Shown piece after piece: positions 43,347 to 54,730 of a stretch of DNA of 64,000 bases. Origin of the DNA: Ochromonas danica. Taxonomy: Eukaryota > Sar > Chrysophyceae > Chromulinales > Chromulinaceae. The translations under genes were made by a program, and so were the position numbers. The notes beneath the pieces were generated by a model. That model was not told the DNA's origin, ran no database searches, and worked only from the letters and a program-made list of their open reading frames with translations. Where the stretch lies: assembly GCA_015146655.1 (NCBI GenBank), contig VKHL01000032.1, positions 124,001-188,000 on the forward strand, read 5' to 3'. Position 1 is the stretch's first letter, and the number at the start of each line of letters is the position of its first letter.

Positions 43347-44346
43347 TTAATCAGCGCCAGTATCGAGTCCAACGCAATATTTGCTCTTTTTGTCCAAACT
43401 GAAGCAACAGTCCCAGTACTGATTGTAACTGTGCCAGGTACCATCATGAGGCCATAACCCCAAGGGCTTAAGTTCCTCCTTGGTGAAGCCAGCACGGAAA
43501 ATTTCTGTAAGCAAAAATTCATATTATTCGTCATAAATGCGGAAAGAAATAAGTGAGCAGATGTGTTGCATACCTCCGGGACTATAGAAGTGTCTCAATT
43601 CCTTCGCATGGTAACCTGCATGCTTGAGTTCAGCACAATGATAACCAACTGCCTTCAGGTGAGACGCTTGAAATCCAGCAGCCACCAATTGGGGTAAATT
43701 CAACTCCAGGTCCTCTTTCATCTCAATAGCGGTATAACCGCAAATCATCAGTCTGCGGTGACTAAAACCCGCCTCAAACAGTTGTGCACAAGTGAAACCT
43801 GCTTTACGAAGTTCTTCGGGGGTAAAATTAGCGCAGCGCAATTGGGTGGCATCAAAACCAGCAGCCTTCAACTCGAAGGCATCGAAGCCAACATATTTTA
43901 ATTGATGTTCATTATATCCCTGTTCACGGAGCTTTTCAGCGCTATATCCAGCAGCCTTAATAATATCTTCATTGATCGCTCTTGGATCAACTCCAAAGTG
44001 AGCGATGTGGTCCAATTGAGAGGCCATGGCAGGCAATAAGAGTTGATGGAGAATGCGGTCAACCCCTCTGGCAGAAGCGCTTGACAGAGGGACGGATACG
44101 GGACGGCCTAGTTTGTGGCCTGCCCCGCGCAGTTCCGGTAGATGAATTGCGTTGACTTGAGCCACGACTTTTCCAGATTTGATGGGTTGCTTTTGAGCGT
44201 TCGCATTGATTGAGGTCCAAGGTGTGGGCTAATAATCAGTACGTAGGTAGTCTAATCTTGGTGAATTTTGTTCTGTTTACTTTGCAAGATGTTTATCATT
44301 TTGGATCATTTTACACTATTTCTGAATCAACACTAAGTGCTGACAT
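43347..44346 (-). CDS. Decapeptide (AGF-x-A-x-x-L-K) repeat protein
   Basis: A protein of about 280 residues, not matched to a named family. The main exons are 43574-44228 and 43347-43504; a first exon at 44317-44346 (MSALSVDSEI) is proposed because it joins in phase at TTATTAG but is weakly supported. The alternative start is the internal Met of MASQLDHIAHFG. The core is at least ten tandem ten-residue units: GFDAFELKAA, GFDATQLRCA, NFTPEELRKA, GFTCAQLFEA, GFSHRRLMIC, GFQASHLKAV, GYHCAELKHA and GYHAKELRHF among them. The last exon adds one more unit (AGFTKEELKPLG) and a Trp/Cys-rich end, HSYNQYWDCCFSLDKKSKYC, which could bind metal. It lies only 54 bases downstream of the MOSC gene's stop codon. 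Confidence 0.65.
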
Positions 44347-44400
44347 GGCTATATGTTCGAAATTTTCACAGAATTTAAACGCATATCATGAGAACGCAAT

Positions 44401-45523
44401 TTACTCGAGGATTGCCACGTTGGCGCCAACCACTACTTTCGTAGGCGAAACAGAGGGAAGTTGATCGTCGGCGACAGCATTCTGCCCAAAGAAAACCTAA
44501 CAAGCATGACAATCCATGGTAATTAATTTCAAGGATTATGTCAAATCATAGTATCAAAGGATAATATATAAGATAAGAAATGATTACCTCACGCTTCCAT
44601 TTAGGATTATCATATCCAAGTTCTGCTCCTGTTCGAAATGTCTTCATTGCGATGGTTGGAGCAGGGTCGGAGATCGTAGTCTGCTGATCGATATTGGGAA
44701 TAGGGCAACGAGCACAGGGCTTAACAATAGATAATACCAGCCTATTTCCATCGCCTGACTCGATAGAAATCTTCTTCCAGCCATCTTCGGCGAAGGCTTT
44801 GGTGTTCCCAAAAACGATATTGGGACGGAAACGATCCATTGGAATGGGAATTTCAAGACGGCTATTCAAGCTGTCTAAGCCAGCTTCAGATGCAACAAGA
44901 TATGGATAGCCATCAGAAAAAGCAGCCTGTCCATTTGGTGCATAATCAGGTTCAGTAGGACGGATGCAGTCATTGGCCATTCGCACCAGTCGTAATCCAG
45001 GGACATTGAGATAATCCGCAAACCAACTTCCCGCCTCTTCAATGACGACAGCGCGACAAATGTCATCCCAAACCTTGACGTCAATCTCGCTGGCAGTAAA
45101 TGGATAGGCTAATGGAATGCGCAACTCAGGCATTTCAGGCGCAGTGATCACCATGACCCCTAGCGTTCAAGTCACACCATCACATATTTCACACATTGAA
45201 TCCCAAATTTCATACTCACCTTCCTTCTCGAGAAGAACAGGAGTAATTAAAGCCATTTTACGATACTTTCGCTGGGTAATGAAGCTGTTCTTGTGATCCA
45301 CGATCATGAACCATCGATCAAACTTAAAACCTCTCTTGGTCACTTCAACAGATCCTACTTTGATACCTTTACAGGATTTAATGGGGTAAACGTAAAGACC
45401 CTTGACCACAGGATGTCGATGGAAGAGTAGATCAGTGTGATTGAGCAAGTATGAAAGAGTGACAGTGACAGCAAATGCCGCTGCTCCAAAGGCAGCAGAA
45501 TCAGTCTGGGGAATATTGAACAT
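44401..45523 (-). CDS. MOSC-domain protein, mARC-like amidoxime reductase
   Basis: A molybdenum-cofactor protein of 323 residues. Exons are 45220-45523, 44588-45159 and 44401-44496. The N-terminus has one hydrophobic stretch (AAFAVTVTLSYLL), like the membrane anchor of mitochondrial mARC. The MOSC N-domain reads GLYVYPIKSCKGIKVGSVEV then GFKFDRWFMIVDHKNSFITQ. The MOSC core has RFRPNIVFGNTKAFAEDGWK and KPCARCPIPNIDQQT, which carries the conserved cysteine that binds the cofactor. The last exon (VFFGQNAVADDQLP ... ANVAIL) supplies the usual FGQN strand and final beta strand. mARC enzymes reduce N-hydroxylated compounds with cytochrome b5 and its reductase. A sulfurase-related role is the alternative. 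Confidence 0.88.
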
Positions 45524-45855
45524 TTCAAGGGATAATTCACAATCTACTCACGAGAGCTCCAGGCACAACGAATCAACAACTGCAAACAGAGATCGCCATT
45601 TCCCAGAACAGAACACAGCCTTTCCCAACCTTCGTCTATTATTACCTACCCTGCGCAAACTATTAGATGATTAATGATGTAGTGTCCTTTGATGACTATG
45701 AAAAGGATGAAGAAGACTGCTGCTATCGGGAATAGCTCAGCAATTGATTCACATAATAGAAGGCGGCAATGAAGCAAGACTCGCCGAAGCTACACTGATT
45801 TAGCATCAGAGAAATCTGTCAATCTCACTGACTCAACCCAAATCCGCATACAGCA

Positions 45856-45885
45856 GTATCTTATTAAGTTAACTTGATAAGGTAC
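45856..45885. repeat. 30-base imperfect palindrome
   Basis: Centred on AAGTTAACTT, the halves GTATCTTATTAAGTT and AACTTGATAAGGTAC pair with two mismatches. The core contains the symmetrical TTAA step seen in the recurring TTAACTTAAG motif. A dimeric factor site is possible. Confidence 0.75.
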
Positions 45886-45994
45886 GGTTGCAGTATTATG
45901 GTGAGCGGGCATAGCTATACAGAAAAAGGCATCATCATAATCACTCTTCTCTGCCTCGTGGCTAAGATCAAGTGTAGTATCTGTTCTTATCGAC

Positions 45995-46036
45995 TTAATC
46001 GGTCGATACGTCACCATTGGTGACTTTACCGATTAA
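45995..46036. repeat. Nested 42-base hairpin
   Basis: The outer stem TTAATCGGT (45995-46003) pairs perfectly with ACCGATTAA (46028-46036). The inner stem GTCACC (46010-46015) pairs with GGTGAC (46019-46024) around an ATT loop. An alternative stem ATCGAC/GTCGAT overlaps the left side. It could be a structured RNA or a protein-binding DNA element. Confidence 0.7.
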
Positions 46037-47017
46037 TCAATTTTTCGAGCAAGAAGGATGCTGCAGTGCTTGCACTCGGCCCTTCGCGTTGTCCTCGGCA
46101 TTGCACTTTACCGCCTTGTGATGACAGCCCCTTTGGGGCGCACACCCTTTCCCACCCTTTATCTCTTTTATCCTTTTCTTCTTCATGCATCTCCCTCACT
46201 TGCCATTCATCCGCTTATTCCGTGCGTTTTAGAATCATGCACGTGTTAATAAGAAACTACTTGAATGTAAAGGTGTTTGTTCTGAAAGTCATGCAATAGC
46301 AGCGTGTAGGGTCACCATTCAGTCATCCACATCCATTTCCTAGTTGTTGGGAGAAGTCGAACATGGTAAAGAGAAAGGTGGCCCAGTACGTCATCTCTCA
46401 AGCACAGCATGTTTGCTTCGGGTTCTCTTTATTCAAGAAGATATCTTATTCACCTTCCTTGACATCTTTGGTCTTGTTTAGTCACTGGATTCTCAACGAT
46501 CTAATGAATTTTAATAGGGAAATGTGATTGTGGATCGATTTGATGAGACAACGTATTTTTACTCGACAACATATACAACATGTCGAACCTTAATCAAAAC
46601 GCCCTCTAATGGTCAACCAATACATATCCAGCTCTTGTTCACATTTGCTGAGGAAGCCACAGGCTGGATTAGGTCATCAGTTATGACATTGCTCCAAAAC
46701 TTATACTATGCAGCGCAACGACCTTTCAACTTCTCGGGAGTCTCCGATAATGAAGCTCCCCAACTTGGAAAGTGAAAGGTTGTTGTTGCATGATGATAAC
46801 CAACCACTCGAAAAAGACGTCCATAAGAACTTAACTTAAGAAATTTCGTATTACTGTGTTGCGTGGGGAGACAACTACTTGTTGTTGGACTGGTTCGGTT
46901 CGGTTGTTTGTGAAGGTGAGAGAAGAGCAAAGATAAGCCAGGAGCCGCCGAGTAAGGTGGACAAATAGAAATATTTCTTTATCTCTTCACATTGATTTAT
47001 TCGCATTGAATTGATTC

Positions 47018-50000
47018 ATGATGATGCCGTCAATTAAAGCGAGTCCAAGCCGATCAATCGCACGACTGTATAGTGTGAAATCCTTCGCCTCAAACCCACC
47101 TTCCATGCATTTCCGCGATACTGATGTTAAGAAAGCTGGTGAGCTTTTAGATTTCCTCACTATGAATATTAACAAGCTCAATGAAGATGAAGCCACATTC
47201 ATGAGTGAATTTGAGAATCTTACTGCTCTTAGTGTGATGTCAATACGAGATCCAGAATTATTGAGATTGTTAAAAGAATGTGGATGGACAGGCTGTCGTT
47301 ATATTCTGCCCACGGGGAAACGGTGGGATGTTGACTATATTATTCAGGCATTATCTAATTATTATTTGAAATCCACGAATGGTAACAACGTCGCTTCTTC
47401 TATTCGAATATTTAGCACGCAGACTACTATGGGTCGTCATCACAGTGCTTTCGATAATATCTCCCCATTTTGTCCCACTATTGTTGTTGACGCTATTAAG
47501 AAACTGGGTGGGCAGTGGAAAGAACCCTTTGTTTACAATGTGCGCGGAGCATGTATGTTGGCGGATATCTCGGGATTCTCAGCTTATTCTGGTCTTATGT
47601 GTTCAAGAGGAGTAACAGGGTTGGATGAACTCCGTTCCGTAACGAATGGTCTGTTAGGACATTTCGTGCAAACGGTTTACAACTTTGGAGGTGATGGTAA
47701 GTTCCTATTTCCCACAGTATGTATGCCGCAAATTCTGTCTTGATGGACTAACAACGCCCACCCCTTCCCTTTGTGTTAATAGTGATTGCATTTGCTGGAG
47801 ATGCTCTTATTTGTGTCTTTGCTGAAGAGGATGAAGAAGATTCCACTGAACAAAGCGAAAAGTCGGAGAAGATTAACTGCTGTGTTCGAGCGTTAGTGTG
47901 TGCGTCGTTGCTCTGTCAAGATCAATCGCATCATCTATCTACACATGTGGGAATCAGCTACGGCAACATGTCTTTAGGTTTATTGGGTGGACTGCAAGAT
48001 CAGTGGATACATCTTCTTACTGGAGAATGCCTGAATGATCTCGCCCCATGCATTCATTTTGCAGGTCCCAAAGAAGTAGCTGCAAATTCAGCTTGTATAG
48101 AAAAGATTCAAGATGATCCCATTGCTCAAAGGATGTTGCGTTTTATTCCTTATGATACTGAGAAGACCACTTATCAGATAATATTGCAAAGTAACGACAC
48201 TGATTTTCTACAACGTGATTACAACCGTGATCTGTATGTGAAAAGAGACTCTTTCAGAGAACAGTTATTCTTCCCCGATGAGGAGGAATTGTTTTTGAGT
48301 CCTGGAAAAACACATCGGAAAGAGAAGAAAGAGGAGCATCTGATAACTTCTCAACTCATTAAATTGGTTCCCAAACCAGTGAAGCAAGCTTTACGTGGAG
48401 ATATTCTGGACAATATTGGGGAATTGAGGCAAGTGACCACCTTGTTTATGTCGTTGGATTCTTATGATAAGAATGAAGAAGGGAGAGATCCTCTGAAGCT
48501 GCAGCCTCTTTTAGCTCGAGCTCAAGAGTGCTTGCGTGAATCGGGGGCCTTTCTACGGCAGTTCCTTGTTGATGATAAAGGGTGTGTTCTAATCGCTATG
48601 TGGGGTGTACCTTCTTATTCCTATGCTAACAACTGCTCTCGAGCGATTTATTTCGCTGTTTCGCTACAGCATGCCGTGCTATCACTTAATCATCGTTGCT
48701 CCATTGGTATCAGTACAGGAATGGTATTTTGTGGTTGTGTTGGGGCAGATGCTCGAAAAGACTATGTGGGCATTGGAACTGATGTCAACATTGCAGCTAG
48801 GCTTATGTCTAAAGCTAATGGACGCATCTTAGCAGATAGCACAACCTATCAGAATTCCAATCCACCCACCAGGGAACTATTGATCCCTGCGGAAGAGTTG
48901 AAATTAAAGGGCATGTCCGAACCCATGAGACCCTATACGTACGGTTCCTCCGAATTGCCACCTCTCACCGAACCTGACCGCTTGGATAGTAACTATCTCT
49001 TGCAAAAGCGTATCACCAATATGATAGACTTCCATCTTGATGAAATTGCCAATTCCGAATTAGGGCTCAACGGCGATTTTCCCAAAGCTTCAATCTTCAT
49101 TCTGGGCCCTGCCGGCTCCGGGAAGTCTATGGCCTCTGCCTATTGCCGTTTGGGAGCACAGAAGAGAGGCATGCAGACTATTCTTTTGCAAGTACAATCG
49201 TTCCATAAAGGCGTCCCCTACAGTGTTATTCGTCTCCTTCTCTCTCAATTAATCGGTTCTGGAGAAGAAGAGCAAGATTTGGAGATGGTGCACAGCTTTC
49301 TTCGACATGTCATATCCTCCTGCTTTCCTCTTTACAATGATGTAGAAATAGATGTTGCGCTAATTACTTTGGAGAGAATTTTGGGTCGAAATTGGGAAAG
49401 TCAGAATAACAATCAACTGTTGATGAAAACCACTCGTACCACCGATGAATATGATAATGCGCTAGCCGCGGTTGGTCTGGATGTTAATCGCAATCATGTG
49501 AGTAGTCGCAGCATGTCTGATGCAGATGAAGGCAAAGGGTCTCCTGCTAAATCTAGTCCAGGAGCTAATCGAGCAGAAATACGCAAGCAAGGTGAAATGA
49601 TTCTCTTGAGAGTATTGCATTTGCTGTTGTCAAAAAATGGCCCTATGACCATTATCTTGGAAAATGGTCATTTATGTGATGAACTTTCTTGGAAATGTAT
49701 CAATGCATTGTTTAATGAGCGCAATCTACAACTTCTTCTGGCTGTCACAGTCTTATTAAAAGTCAGTGTATCGAAGAGGGACAGTGGAATATTGTACAAG
49801 AAAGACAAGCGTCGAGGTAGTAATTCTTCCACCAAGGATGTGGATGAAATCTTGGGATCTGTGAGGCAGTTTTCTGGACTAAGTCTTGGTAAGTCAACTA
49901 GCGAAAATGATGCGATGCAAGATGATCTCAGCCCTACCAATGGTCAACCTACCCCTAATTCTCATCGCAGTCGTATAACAAGACGATTAGAGTCGGAATT

Positions 50001-51632
50001 ACCAAATGGATGTTTAGGTCTAATGTCTAGACGTTTCAGTGATATACTTGAACTTGGAGGACTGAACAAAGATGAGATTCGTGATTTGTTGCGTGTGACA
50101 TTAAGTCTTGATGAGGTCTCGGATAGTATGATTCAGATGGTCATGGACGTATCAAGTGGTAATCCATTTTGGTGTAATGCCATTGCATCTTTTATCAAGG
50201 ATAGAGGATATAGTGAGCTGGAAGAAGCGCACAAGAAGAGTGAGGCTGATAGCCATAGCCTTCAGCGAATGCTGGTCATATGCCGTTTGGATCCGCTGCC
50301 TGTAAATCAGTTGATTGTCTTGAAACATGCTAGCATAATTGGAAATGACTTCTCTTATAAACTATTGCAATCCATCGTTCCACCTAAAGTATGTAAAATG
50401 CTCGATCAATGTACAGGAGATCTTGTAGAACAAGGCTTTATTCAATGTATTGAAGAACAACCTGAATTACGATTCTGTTTCACTAATCAGATGTTTCAAG
50501 CAACTTTATACGATCTATCACTCCCAACGTAAGCATTTCTTCCCCCGTGATTTGGCTTCTCTGGTCAGATTGGTATGTTAATGTATATATTGATTTTGTT
50601 AGTGATTCCGCTCTGGTTCATCAAACTATTGCGGAATGTATTGAAGTGTCACAAAGCGACAATCTCCGACCTTTCTATCCAATGTGAGTTTTTCCACATT
50701 TACCCCGTGGTAAACATGTCTAACTTGCTGTGATTCTCTCTCACAATCACAGGCTGGCCTATCATTATAAGAAGTCGGGTGTGGAATATCGAGAGCAGGC
50801 TTTCAAATATGAGCTGAAGTCTGCTGATCAAGCTATAGCGGAAGGAGCTTTCGTAGAAGGTTTGGAGTTTGCTAAAAGTGCATTATCTATCGCGGAAATT
50901 CAAGCTGAACTTTATATTTTGTTGGATGTTCTCAATGCGGGTTTGGAAGACATGGCCTACAATCTCAACAATCGCTCTTTTAATCAGCCTTCCCCAGTAA
51001 AGGACAAGGTATCGCCTTCTATTTTCTCCAGGAATTCTCGTAATGGTGGGACGATCTTCAATTTCGGTACAAGTGACAAGTTAATGAAAGATTACAATGC
51101 ATTGAAGCAAGATGTGGAAAATCTGGCACAGGGAAGGAAATCTCCCAAGACTGGACATCACGTCACGATACAAGAAGAGAACCTTGATGCAGACAGTGAG
51201 AAAAGAGAGCGTTTGAGAAATCGTTCAGCTACAACTACTCTCAATTGGCAAGTTTCTTATGCACATCGCAAGAGGGAGAAGAAACGAGCCATCTCAGCTC
51301 AGTCATGGTTCTATTTCCGATCACCTCGTCGTCGTCAAAATCGCCACCGTGGTCTTGATAATAATAGCAGGAAGAATGCTGCAGAAAGTAGCAGTAGTTC
51401 TTCTGATGTGTCTTCTCCAAACTTACAAGATTCTCCTGACGCCTCCATGCCAGTAGATTCTTTGAAATCAAATCATTCAAAGAAGTCGACTAAATGGAGT
51501 GACCGGGGAGAAGAAAATGGGAAAGAAGGGGAAAGCTCTGAGAATGGTGGCTTATCTATTAGTCCTTCAGGAAATTCAGATGAAAGTACTTTCAGTGACT
51601 TTGGATCTGCTGCCTGTTGTGTCATTTCCTAG
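47018..51632 (+). CDS. Soluble-type adenylyl cyclase (ADCY10-like) with C-terminal CaaX box
   Basis: A class III cyclase of about 1461 residues making cAMP. Exons are 47018-47696, 47783-50528, 50603-50683 and 50753-51632, all in phase. The first cyclase domain has GACMLADISGFSAY with metal-binding Asp183, and the exon junction restores YNFGGDVIAFAGDALICVF with the second Asp (about 233). The second domain reads LRQVTTLFMSLDSYD, GCVLIAMWGVPSYSYAN, SIGISTGMVFCGCVGADAR and YVGIGTDVNIAARLM, close to the C2 half of animal soluble cyclase, in which the first Asp is also replaced. A P-loop ATPase follows (FILGPAGSGKS, about residue 667). The tail is Ser-rich and basic and ends SAACCVIS, a CVIS farnesylation-type CaaX motif. 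Animal members are activated by bicarbonate; that is not readable here. Confidence 0.88.
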
Positions 51633-52709
51633 CACGTTTTCGACCTATTCTATTCTATTCTGGCTTGTCTTTAGTTGTGATCACGAGAAGGAAGTATGCA
51701 ATTCACTTAGTTTTCTTTCTTCTGGTGGAAATGGGATATTCATTTGTTTAACCATCCTGTGTGCACTCTTTCATGGTTTCGACTGACTTCGACTTCCTGG
51801 AGTTGAGGATATGATATGTTTCGACTTTAGGGTATTTATAGCGAAAACAATTCTTCTCTCCCTCTATTTTCTTTCTCAATTCCTATTCTTATTCTTCATT
51901 CTTAGTTAGATTTATTTCCTGGCAAGAAAAGTAGACAAGTTGACTATTTTTGGCGAGTCTACTCTGGTCAACCTTGGTCTTCTAATTAAAGACGTCCACA
52001 CGGTTGCGTTTTATTCTTGATTGTATTTGTTTTTAATAAGTGATGGTTTTCTCTTTGCTTATATGTTACCGTACTCTGCATTGATGTTTTTTGATCATTT
52101 GGCTGTCTTTAGCTCTGTTGACATAAATTAACTGTGCTGGTCGTACTTTGCATTCTGCAATGTCGCCGCCACAGCATAAGATTGCCACCTTGTTATTGTT
52201 GTCATTGTCATTGTTATTGTTATTGTTGTTGTTCTTGTAGTCGAGGTTTAAACCAAATGATGGTTAAACTCCATGCCCTGGAAAGAGAAGATTACATTAT
52301 GATTGTATTGACTAATAGTAAGCAAGGAAATAAATTCAAAACTGTGTTGACAGAACGAACCTTCGAGACTGTATGGCTATTTACATCCTACCATATAGTA
52401 TTCTGATGAGCATCACATCATAACTCCACTACTTGCATTGCAATGAAATGGACCACAGAAATGCTATAACCCACTATAATTGGATATTGCCTGGCAGTCT
52501 CTCTTTGTGAATGTGTAATGAATAGTTTGAGTTTACTGTGTCGGACAAAACAAAGCACACCAACGGTCCAAAACTTGGTTTGAAACAGAATTTTCAAACG
52601 TCCCCCCTGTAAATGTGATTGTGTGTCTCCAATCATCTTTAAGCTGCTAGACTAAAATTATTCATCACATTGTCAAACAAACCAACAAACACTAATTTAA
52701 GGTAGTAGT
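51633..52709. other. 1.08-kb convergent gene-free stretch
   Basis: This lies between the cyclase and RING-BRCT 3' ends. It contains a run of imperfect (TTGTCA/TTGTTA) hexamers at 52194-52229 and several short open frames without motifs. No gene or RNA is supported; it may include long 3' untranslated regions. Confidence 0.4.
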
Positions 52710-54472
52710 TTATGAGATTAAATAGTTGTCAAACGGTAGGATGGAGTAGTTGGTAATGCAGTCCATGAGCCAAATCGCCGTCACAATTGTAGAGTTTTCT
52801 TCCACAGGCAGCTGAGTTTGTAACAAGGCTTGATGTACATCAGCTGCTGGACACCATTCGGCGCTACTCCCAATGATAACCTATGAATCAGAAGGTATGG
52901 TTTATAGATTAGCAACATCACCACAAATCATTTTCCAACGATAGTCAAACCTTGGCAAATACTTGTGAACTACTACTACTACCATTGTCTTCTTCACTGT
53001 CCCGAATTGCCCTAGCGTATTGCTCTATATTAGTAAACACACTTGCTCCACAGCGTAGAAGAAGATATTCTACATCAGATCGAGCAGGACCTGGTAATGG
53101 AAAGACACCAAACAGCAGCACATGGTACCCAAAGAACAATCCCTTCCTATTCCTCTGAGAAACACAACTTACATAAGAAACGATAGAGAGATCATTCATG
53201 CAACTGCCTCACCTTAGAATGCTCAAGTCTGGCTCTACGGGGAGCATGTTCGATGAATGCCTTGATGTTTCCTCTCACTTCATAGTCAGTCTCTGCTAAG
53301 ATGGATCCCGCAGCAATGGAGTCTTCAATCCACTTCGTACTGACAATCCACGCCCCCTTGACAAGAGCTTGCATGTACTTCATAGTGCGTTGTCTCATGA
53401 GGTTATTTCGATCAACTGACACTACAAGATGACTCACTGTATCAGAGAAGTCACACGATAGTGAGACTTGTGTGAACAATGACAAGAACTTCGCCAACTT
53501 CTGGTCAATATTGTACTTTCCTTCAATAGCTGTTATCACTAAGGTGATATTACCACGTCTAGTGACTGCTGCTTTATTAGATGTTAGATGATGGTCTTCA
53601 TTCTCGTAGTTTTCCTTGCCATGAGGTCTAAACGGAGATTTCTCTTTACCACCTGTAGGGCTCGTTATATCATCATCCTTAGTCGTTTGTCCCAGAGAAC
53701 GTTTAGATCGTCGAGAACTGCGGTTTAATTCAGAATAGGCTTCAACAAAGGCTGCAGGGATGTCTTCATCTCGAAGACCATCCAGTACATATTTCACTGA
53801 ATAGACAGGACCAATGGTATCGACATGTTGCACTTCTTCCACCCTGCCTACCCCTCCAAGCTTGTTAATACCAGCCCAAGTACGAGGAAGGACGTTAACG
53901 AGGCTACCGACTTCAAAGATCATAGGTTGGTTATGTGTGGAGGAGGAGGAAGATTGCTCTTCAGTTGTCGAGGTGGTGGTCGAAGGCTCAGTTGGGAGGA
54001 CGAGTAACGAAGGAGATGACGGCAACAAGATGTTGGAATGAGATGATGTCATGGCAGTCATCATATGGGTAGCAGCAGATGTCTTGGATGATGATGAAGG
54101 AAGGGGTGGCAACCCACTACCCAGTGTCCGTACTGTCTGAAGCAGTGCTTGTGGCAGTGTCTCATATGGTTCTGATGGGATTGTCGTGTTTTCCATTTTC
54201 TCCAAAAACTCTCCAAATAGTTGAAGAATGGGTTCTAATTGATGATATCCCTGTACATCTTCAACATGTACTTTATCAGTACAAAGTGGACAGAGTGGAC
54301 GACATCGTAAGGCTTGTATGAGGCAGTGTTGACAGAAAACATGTCCACATGGCGGCGCTGCGGGAGAGATTATGACGTCCAGACAGATAGGACATGATAT
54401 TAGCTTCTTCACATGATGTAACTCTTGTATAAATAGCTTCTTCTGGACTTCATTAATGATGAGAGATTGCAT
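52710..54472 (-). CDS. RING-BRCT protein (BRCA1-like architecture)
   Basis: A predicted nuclear E3 ligase of 544 residues. Exons are 53213-54472, 52951-53154 and 52710-52880, all phase 0. The RING is near the N-terminus: CPICLDVII, CGHVFCQHCL and CPLC at about residues 27-65. A Ser/Thr-rich linker leads to VNVLPRTWAGINKLGGVGRV and YSVKYVLDGLRDEDIP, a small Tudor-like domain seen fused in other protist chromatin proteins. A tandem BRCT pair follows: the first around FSDTVSHLVVSVD and GAWIVSTKWIEDSI (Trp conserved), the second starting KGLFFGYHVLLFGVFPLPG and ending TIVTAIWLMDCITNY. Exons 2 and 3 are needed to complete the second BRCT, which supports them. RING plus tandem BRCT recalls BRCA1/BARD1; direct orthology is not claimed. 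Confidence 0.85.
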
Positions 54473-54730
54473 GTTTTATTCTTTATACTTGATCTACTAG
54501 TTATAGAAGTTCTCATAGATACCACAGTTCTTCTCCAATTTGAATGTGTGGGCTGCCCTCCAGATGGCTAGACTTCTAGACTTCTTGATTGCCACATTGC
54601 CAGGCTGGTGCTTCTAAATGGCCCAACGGATCTGGAAGTAGTTAACTTAAGAAGAACGTTAACTTAAGAATGGCTTTGTTGTGATGAGCTGTTGAACAAA
54701 TGACAAGACAAGACTGGAAGAAAGTGGACG
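54473..54730. promoter_or_regulatory. Divergent promoter region with tandem TTAACTTAAG motifs
   Basis: 258 bases separate the RING-BRCT start (-) from the DUF389 start (+). Two exact TTAACTTAAG copies at 54642-54651 and 54659-54668 lie 17 bases apart, start to start, each preceded by G (GTTAACTTAAGAA). Direct duplication in a shared promoter makes a regulatory site likely. Confidence 0.5.

Larger units (their letters stand above)
45524..47017. other. 1.49-kb gene-free divergent region with palindromes
   Basis: This is the largest gap in the window, between the MOSC start (-) and the adenylyl cyclase start (+). Short open frames at 46058-46299 and 46524-46775 show no coding character. It contains a 30-base imperfect palindrome at 45856-45885, a nested hairpin at 45995-46036 and one TTAACTTAAG at 46831-46840. 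It could hold a non-coding RNA or unusually large promoters. Confidence 0.45.

Noticed and set aside
43271-43503. Alternative frame for the last exon of the decapeptide-repeat gene
   Set aside because: The other frame continues the ten-residue repeat without a break and keeps intron phase; this one does not.
46058-46299. Two overlapping open frames in the large gap
   Set aside because: Overlap each other in different frames, have no motif and no splice continuation.
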